Assembly (NCBI GenBank): GCA_036897485.1
Contig: JAYMTF010001435.1
Span: 1 to 23,398 of the forward strand
Source: Pelargonium nanum
Lineage: Eukaryota; Streptophyta; Magnoliopsida; Geraniales; Geraniaceae
Length of the DNA stretch: 23,398 bases
Direction: 5' to 3'
Shown: positions 18,954 through 23,398 of the stretch, one piece after another
How the letters are laid out: each line of letters starts with the position of its first letter
Position numbering within the stretch: position 1 is the stretch's first letter
Made by a program: the position numbers and the translations under genes
Notes under the pieces: generated by a model
Told to the model about the DNA's origin: nothing
Database searches by the model: none
Seen by the model: only the letters and a program-made list of their open reading frames with translations

Positions 18954-21108
18954 ACGTTGTCGTTTTGGTTACTACAGTATCAACATTAATGAGACTAAAA
19001 TTAGGTATAAGTAACAGTATATTTTATTTTCTAATTTATCGTGTTAGCATTTAGCACATTAATAAGACACAAGCTAAGTATCAAATTATCATATCATTCA
19101 TCAATATTTTTTTGTGTTTGTATTTGTCACATTGTTACCATATAGGCTAACAAGTTAAAAATAATAATAAAAGTAATCATTAAATTAAATGTATGACCTC
19201 TTCTCTCAATAAAAGTGTTCACCGGCGAGTAATCTATTCTTGAGATGAATTTATGTAACCCGACCTGTCCCTAGCGGGTTTGAGATTATGAAACTGTACC
19301 TCATCCGTGAATTGTAATAATAGTGCAAGTCATTTTAAGTGCTGGTTTGTGGGCGGGAGGCCGGTTGAACCACACCACTTGATATCAGTTATAATGTCAT
19401 TTGGAAGTGATGAGAGAGAGAGTCCAAAAAGATTAAGGCAACATTGCAGCAAGAAGCTCCTTATATTCATATATAAATATTGAAAAACAGTCCGAAAAGA
19501 ATTTCATGCTGGAAATTTGCAGGCTTCTCCATATATAACATTTTGTTTGAAGGGCATTGAGCATCTCAAACTTGTATAATATAGAGTAGCCCATGCTTGA
19601 CAAATTGTTGGCTTCTCCAAGTCCAACCTCACTTTTGAAGAGCATTGAGGGTCTTACACTTGTAGGATGTCGAGTGTCTCATGCTTGGAAAGTTGCAGTC
19701 GTATCTGATTCCAATATCATAGTGGATGATCGTCAAGGGTCTCACACCCGAACATGGTAAATGACTACTCCATCCTAACGGACCGTGTTCCGAAGAAATT
19801 CAAAGTCATTTAGGCGTCCAAATCATTGACAAATGAGTTCGGTCCCGGATACACGATCCAAAATTGAATATTTTTATCTCGAGCTTGTTGAAAAACCAAG
19901 GGCACAAAAAACATAGGAAATGACCTTCCAAATTCAATGGAACAAGTTACGAGACCAACCGAGATTCAAGGGTCCGAATCAACATTACAAATCTGAATTT
20001 GGCTTCCCGATTTATGGATATTTTCAATATTTGCTTTGCGGTTAACTGAAACTGTTTGGATAATGGAAACGATCATATGAATCTAACTATACAACTCTCA
20101 AGGCCATCCGAGCTTGTTTGAGTAGTCAAAACTCATTTCCAAATATATTTGCCCCGTGGGACCCTCGAGGTGTGCCCGCTTTGCCACATCATGATGGTTG
20201 TATGGTTACCTCATGATTACATCATCAATTGATAAATGAAAGTCTTATTTGACACATGACATTATCATGATCCAAGCATGACATTACCATAACAACTTGC
20301 AATCAATCATCGTCTTCATCATCTTAACTCTGTGAGTATAAATACTCATTTCAGGACACGTGGTACGTATCTTTTTTTGGGGCTTTGAGATTCATTTTTG
20401 TGTCATTTTCACAATATGAGTTCTCAGCTTTTTCTCTAAATTTTCTCTAGAATTCTTTAATTGTTCAACGTTTTTTCCATGACGAGAATCGTTTATTCTC
20501 ACGCCCGAGGCGAAATCTGGGGGCCCTTAGATTTTGCTAACGGTGTGACATTTCGTGAGTGCACAAACCCAATCACAAGACCAAAATACAAAGATCAAGC
20601 CCGACAGCCCATTCCGAAAATTTACCAATAGTGAAAGCCCAATCATTTAAAAGTTCAAGTTCAAGACGAAGATTTCGCAAAAGCGTGCATTTGTATTTTA
20701 ATTTACTCCTATCAAACCGGATAAAACTGTTTGTTTTTTTTCATTTTTTTTACAAAGAATATGCACATATTAAACATTCTGATCACACGATTTTATTTTA
20801 TGTTTCTTACGGGAAGTGTGTTTATTTTCTTCGGGAAATGGTAGTATCATCACCAGAATATATGTTCTGTAAGAGAAAAGAACACCAGCAAGTAACAAAA
20901 TCAAAATGCTAATCTTGTATCGATATAAACTTATTTACATATGTTCAAGAATACATGGCCCACAAAATGCTAGCTAAATAGGACATGTGTATATACAAAA
21001 AATATACGGAGTAAAACATTTACTAAGTAGCACGAATGATCCCCTTTTGTGCGTTAATATAAAACCTCTGGGCTCTGGCTCTCTGCATGCATGCACGCTA
21101 CGTTGTTC
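18954..21108. repeat. Direct duplication, copy 1 (contains LTR-like DNA)
   Basis: It begins ACGTTGTCGTTTTGGTTACTA and ends ACGCTACGTTGTTC; both ends and most of the interior recur in the same order and orientation at 21701-23398. The shared core includes a GAGAGAGAG tract, the TTCCAAATATATTTGCCC and GGGACCCTCG words (about 20139-20168) and a TATA-like TATAAATA near 20338. This resembles the promoter part of a solo LTR or large retrotransposon derivative on the + strand, but no TG...CA borders or primer-binding site were identified. The stretch of about 425 bp from 20415 to 20840 is absent from copy 2. No gene was seen. Confidence 0.75.
19520..19690. repeat. Internal tandem repeat, period 88 bp
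   Basis: GGCTTCTCC starts at 19522 and again at 19610. Each is followed by TTTGAAG(A/G)GCATTGAG, CTTGTA and a CATGCTTG-like end. A third, weaker unit may start at about 19690 (GTTGCAG ... GGGTCTCACAC). It lies within the LTR-like part of the duplication. Confidence 0.65.
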
Positions 21109-21439
21109 AATGATGAACTTGTACTCCACCAGAAGCGTTAGCGTTAGCGTTAGCGTTAGCGTTAGAGTTAAACTTTACACCACCGCCGGCTCCACCACCT
21201 CTTCCTCCTCCGGCTCCACCTCCGGCAGCTGCTCATCAGGGTCCGAAAACTCCTATACCACGTGCCCTCTGAGCGGCATCTAGACGCTCAGCCCGTTGTA
21301 TATTATGCTGAATTCCCGCCTGGGTAATTGAGCCGGCCTTGCTCTCCAAGCCTCTTCCGTCGCTGACCTGAGTCCTGGCGTCGGTGGAGCAAACAAGAAG
21401 GCCAATAAGAACAAGTGCAAGCATCTTATTAGATGCCAT
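21107..21439 (-). pseudogene. Small secreted glycine-rich peptide gene with two in-frame stops
   Basis: The ATG at 21439 opens a 67-aa frame. It starts with a clear signal peptide (MASNKMLALVLIGLLVCSTDA, cleavage probably after TDA) and continues through TQVSDGRGLESKAGS, IQHNIQRAERLDAAQRA and GIGVFGP, then TGA TGA at 21238-21233. In exactly the same frame the sequence stays open for 41 more codons, 21232-21110: AAAGGGAGGGRGGGAGGG, then VKFNSN, an (Ala-Asn) run, SGGVQVHH and TGA (21109-21107). The ancestral product was thus probably about 109 aa, a secreted, cell-wall-type glycine-rich protein. It is either a pseudogene, or a gene whose product now ends at residue 67. I do not recognise a named family. 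A TATA box lies about 75 bp upstream, so the promoter looks intact. Confidence 0.6.
21135..21164. repeat. Hexanucleotide repeat (GCGTTA)x5
   Basis: Five perfect GCGTTA units (21135-21164) are followed by a degenerate one. On the - strand they encode the Ala-Asn run in the tail of the small secreted peptide frame. This is a coding-type microsatellite, not the plant telomere repeat. Confidence 0.9.
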
Positions 21440-21510
21440 CTTTATTTTTTATTTATTGAAAATAAAATGAAAGCTAATTAAATATTGTAGGTGATGGAGA
21501 AGTGAAGGGT

Positions 21511-21518
21511 TTATATAA
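21511..21518 (-). promoter_or_regulatory. TATA box of the small secreted peptide gene
   Basis: TTATATAA is preceded on the coding strand by CTGCTG and followed by ACCCTT. It lies 72-79 bp before the ATG at 21439, so transcription would start at about 21480-21485 and give a short leader. Confidence 0.6.
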
Positions 21519-21554
21519 CAGCAGAAAGTAATGAGAATGGGTGATGTGAGAGTT

Positions 21555-21706
21555 ACGTGCATGCGGATGAGGAGACCATGCATGCATGGAAAAGAAACTT
21601 TTGGATCACATAATTTCTTGTCCAATGGAAATGGATAGATGATCAGTGCGTAAATGCAGTGACAAATATTTCTCTGCCGTTTGGAGACTTCGCAATTCCC
21701 ACGTGG
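21555..21706 (-). promoter_or_regulatory. RY, ACGT and G-box elements upstream of the small peptide gene
   Basis: CCATGCATGCATGG (21577-21590) is a palindromic double RY motif. TACGTGCATGC (around 21554-21564) combines an ACGT core with another RY core. CCACGTGG (21699-21706) is a perfect G-box. RY plus ABRE/G-box combinations are typical of seed-maturation or ABA-responsive promoters (ABI3/FUS3 and bZIP); for this gene that is an inference. Confidence 0.45.
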
Positions 21707-23398
21707 TCGTTTTGGTTACTAGAGTATCGACTAAAATTTGGATCACTAAAATTTTATTTTGCAATTAATATTGCTAGCAAGAGCCTTCATCAAAATCAAA
21801 TTTCCTATTAATGAGACTCAAGCTAAGTCTTGAATTATTATATATATATTCATCAATATTTTTTGAGAAATTATGTTTGTATTTGTCACATGCTATCATA
21901 CTATTGACTGATAAGTTAAAATAATAATAAAATAAAAATAATGACCTCTTATAAGGACATGTACCTCTGATTAGTAGAAGTGTTCATGGGTGAGTAATAT
22001 GTCCGAGAGATGAATTTTGTGGCCCGACCTGCACCTTACAGGTTTGAGAATTTGAAATTGTTCCCTGTTCGTAAAGAGTAATAATAGTGTGGATCATTTT
22101 AAGTGCGGGTTGTGGGCAGATTGCGGGTTGAACCGCACTACTCGATGTCAATTATTGAGGTCACTTGGAAATGATGAGAGAGAGAGACTCTGAAAAGATT
22201 AGGCAACATCATGAGCAATAAGCTCTTTATATTGGTATATAAATATTGAAGAAATGTAACTAAACAATCCATTTTAAAAAAGAATCACAATAAGAACACC
22301 ATAGTTGTAAGATCTCAAGTGTTTCATGCTTGGGAAGTTGAATTGTAGGCTCGTCAGATTTAAACACCATAGTTGAAGATCGTCGAGGGTCTCACACTCC
22401 TAGGGTGTCAAGGGTCTCACACCCAATCATGGAAAATGACTCTCCAATTTCAACGAATTATCATGTCTAGAAATAATCTAATGTCATTTAGGCGTCCAAA
22501 TAATTGAAAAATGATTTTAGTCCTGGATACACGACCCAAAATCAAATATTATTACATCTTGCATTTCTTGACAAACCAAGAGCAAGCAGACTTGAGAAAT
22601 GACTTTCCAAATTTAATGGAACAAGTTACGAGATCGTTTGATGGTCCGAATCAGCATTACAAATCCAATATTGTCTTTCCGATTTACAAGTATTTTTCAT
22701 ATATGCTCCGCAGTGAACTAATACCATCCGGACAATGAAAACAATTACATGGTTTTAAAGGGATGACTCCCAAGGTCACCCGAGTCCGTTTGAGCAGTCA
22801 AACTCATTTCCAAATATATTTGCCCTTGTGGGACCCTCGTGGCGGACCCGCTTTGCTCAAAACTTTATAATCACGATATCATCGATTGCCACATCATGGT
22901 GGTTTTATGCTTACTGCATGATAACATCATCATTACACCATCATGATATAAGCATGACATCACCATGACGACTTGCAACCAATCATAACGCGATACATTG
23001 CCCCCCTCATTTTAACTTTGTGATTATATATATATATCCTCAAGAAATAAGATATAAAAAAAATGAGACCTTAAAATTCATTTGTCTCATTATCACAATT
23101 TTTATAATATGCTAAACCAAATGTGTCGTCACCAGAGATATATGTTCTGTAAGAGAAAAGAACAGCAACAAGTAACAAAATCAAAATGCTAATCTTGTAT
23201 TGATATATAAACTTATTTACATATGTTCAAGAATACATACCCCACAAAATGCTAGCTAAATAGGACATGTATATACATATTTGGTGCACAAAACAAAAAT
23301 ATAAAACAAATACTAAGTAGCACGAATAATCCCCTTTTGTGCGTTAATATAAAACCTCTGGGCTCTGGCTCTCTGCATGCATGCACGCTACGTTGTTC
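21701..23398. repeat. Direct duplication, copy 2 (runs off the window)
   Basis: Copy 2 starts ACGTGGTCGTTTTGGTTACTA and follows copy 1 in order: AATAATAATAAAA, the GAGAGAGAGA tract (about 22177), the GGGTCTCACAC words, TTCCAAATATATTTGCCC (about 22806) and a TATATATATAT promoter-like run near 23027. It then has a near-identical last block (23145-23398 against 20861-21108). The window ends with TTC, equivalent to 21106-21108, i.e. inside the position of the stop codon of the small peptide gene. A second gene copy is therefore expected just outside. Nothing coding is visible inside. Confidence 0.75.

Noticed and set aside
21135..21164. GCGTTA repeat as an interstitial telomere repeat
   Set aside because: The plant telomere unit is TTTAGGG; this hexamer is the coding repeat for Ala-Asn.
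21203..21250. A tiny in-frame GT-AG intron that would remove the two TGA codons of the small peptide gene (GTGGTATAGG ... GAGCAG, 33 nt)
   Set aside because: The length is a multiple of three and the ends are GT/AG, but 33 nt is well below known plant intron sizes and there is no pyrimidine tract.
20987..21283. Plus-strand 98-aa Ser/Val-rich open frame
   Set aside because: It is the antisense translation of the hexamer repeat and the glycine-rich frame on the other strand.
22511..22738. 75-aa open frame in duplication copy 2
   Set aside because: The homologous stretch in copy 1 does not keep this frame, and the region is LTR-like non-coding DNA.
1..23398. tRNA, rRNA, CRISPR array or bacterial-type operon
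   Set aside because: No tRNA arms, rRNA segments, spaced direct repeats or operon-like gene packing were found; the window is plant nuclear DNA.

Overview
The window is nuclear DNA of a flowering plant, most likely a eudicot. Genes have GT-AG introns and AT-rich non-coding DNA, and the proteins match plant-only families: CBSX, P-class and DYW pentatricopeptide repeat (PPR) proteins, and a plant-type mitochondrial 2-oxoglutarate dehydrogenase E2. I cannot name the species.

Layout: (1) 1-1355, + strand, the 3' part of a CBSX5-type CBS-domain gene; its start lies left of the window. (2) 1356-2630, intergenic DNA with two foldback or MITE-like elements. (3) 2631-5189, + strand, an intronless P-class PPR gene, orthologue-like to At3g23020. 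(4) 5190-8936, a non-coding stretch of 3.7 kb between convergent PPR genes, with a 74-bp tandem repeat, possible spliced 3' UTR and weak coding-like debris. (5) 8937-11051, - strand, an intronless DYW-class PPR gene, orthologue-like to At5g50390. (6) 11052-12386, intergenic DNA with two MITE-like elements sharing TAGAG termini. (7) 12387-18511, - strand, a multi-exon gene for dihydrolipoyl succinyltransferase (E2 of 2-oxoglutarate dehydrogenase). (8) 18954-23398, a direct duplication of more than 2 kb containing LTR-like repeat DNA. Between its two arms lies a small - strand gene (21107-21439) for a secreted, glycine-rich peptide.

The most interesting observation is in the E2 gene. The block of exons encoding the lipoyl domain is tandemly duplicated with a period of about 835-847 bp (copy A 16577-15830, copy B 15742-14958). 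Plant E2o normally has one lipoyl domain. Both copies keep open frames, splice sites and the lipoyl-lysine motif ETDK. The breakpoint cut the last exon of copy A inside the linker and removed its normal donor, but in-phase cryptic donors remain. The gene could therefore make a normal 456-aa protein from copy B, a hybrid A/B protein of the same length, or two-lipoyl proteins of about 538 or 567 aa. All intron-exon junctions in this report were read by eye from the sequence.

A second curiosity is the small secreted-peptide gene. Its frame is interrupted by two adjacent TGA codons, after which a glycine-rich and Asn-Ala-repeat tail stays open in the same frame. A second copy of this gene apparently begins exactly at the right edge of the window.

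The genes share no obvious pathway, apart from being housekeeping or organelle-related loci: two likely organellar RNA-processing PPR proteins and one mitochondrial TCA-cycle enzyme.
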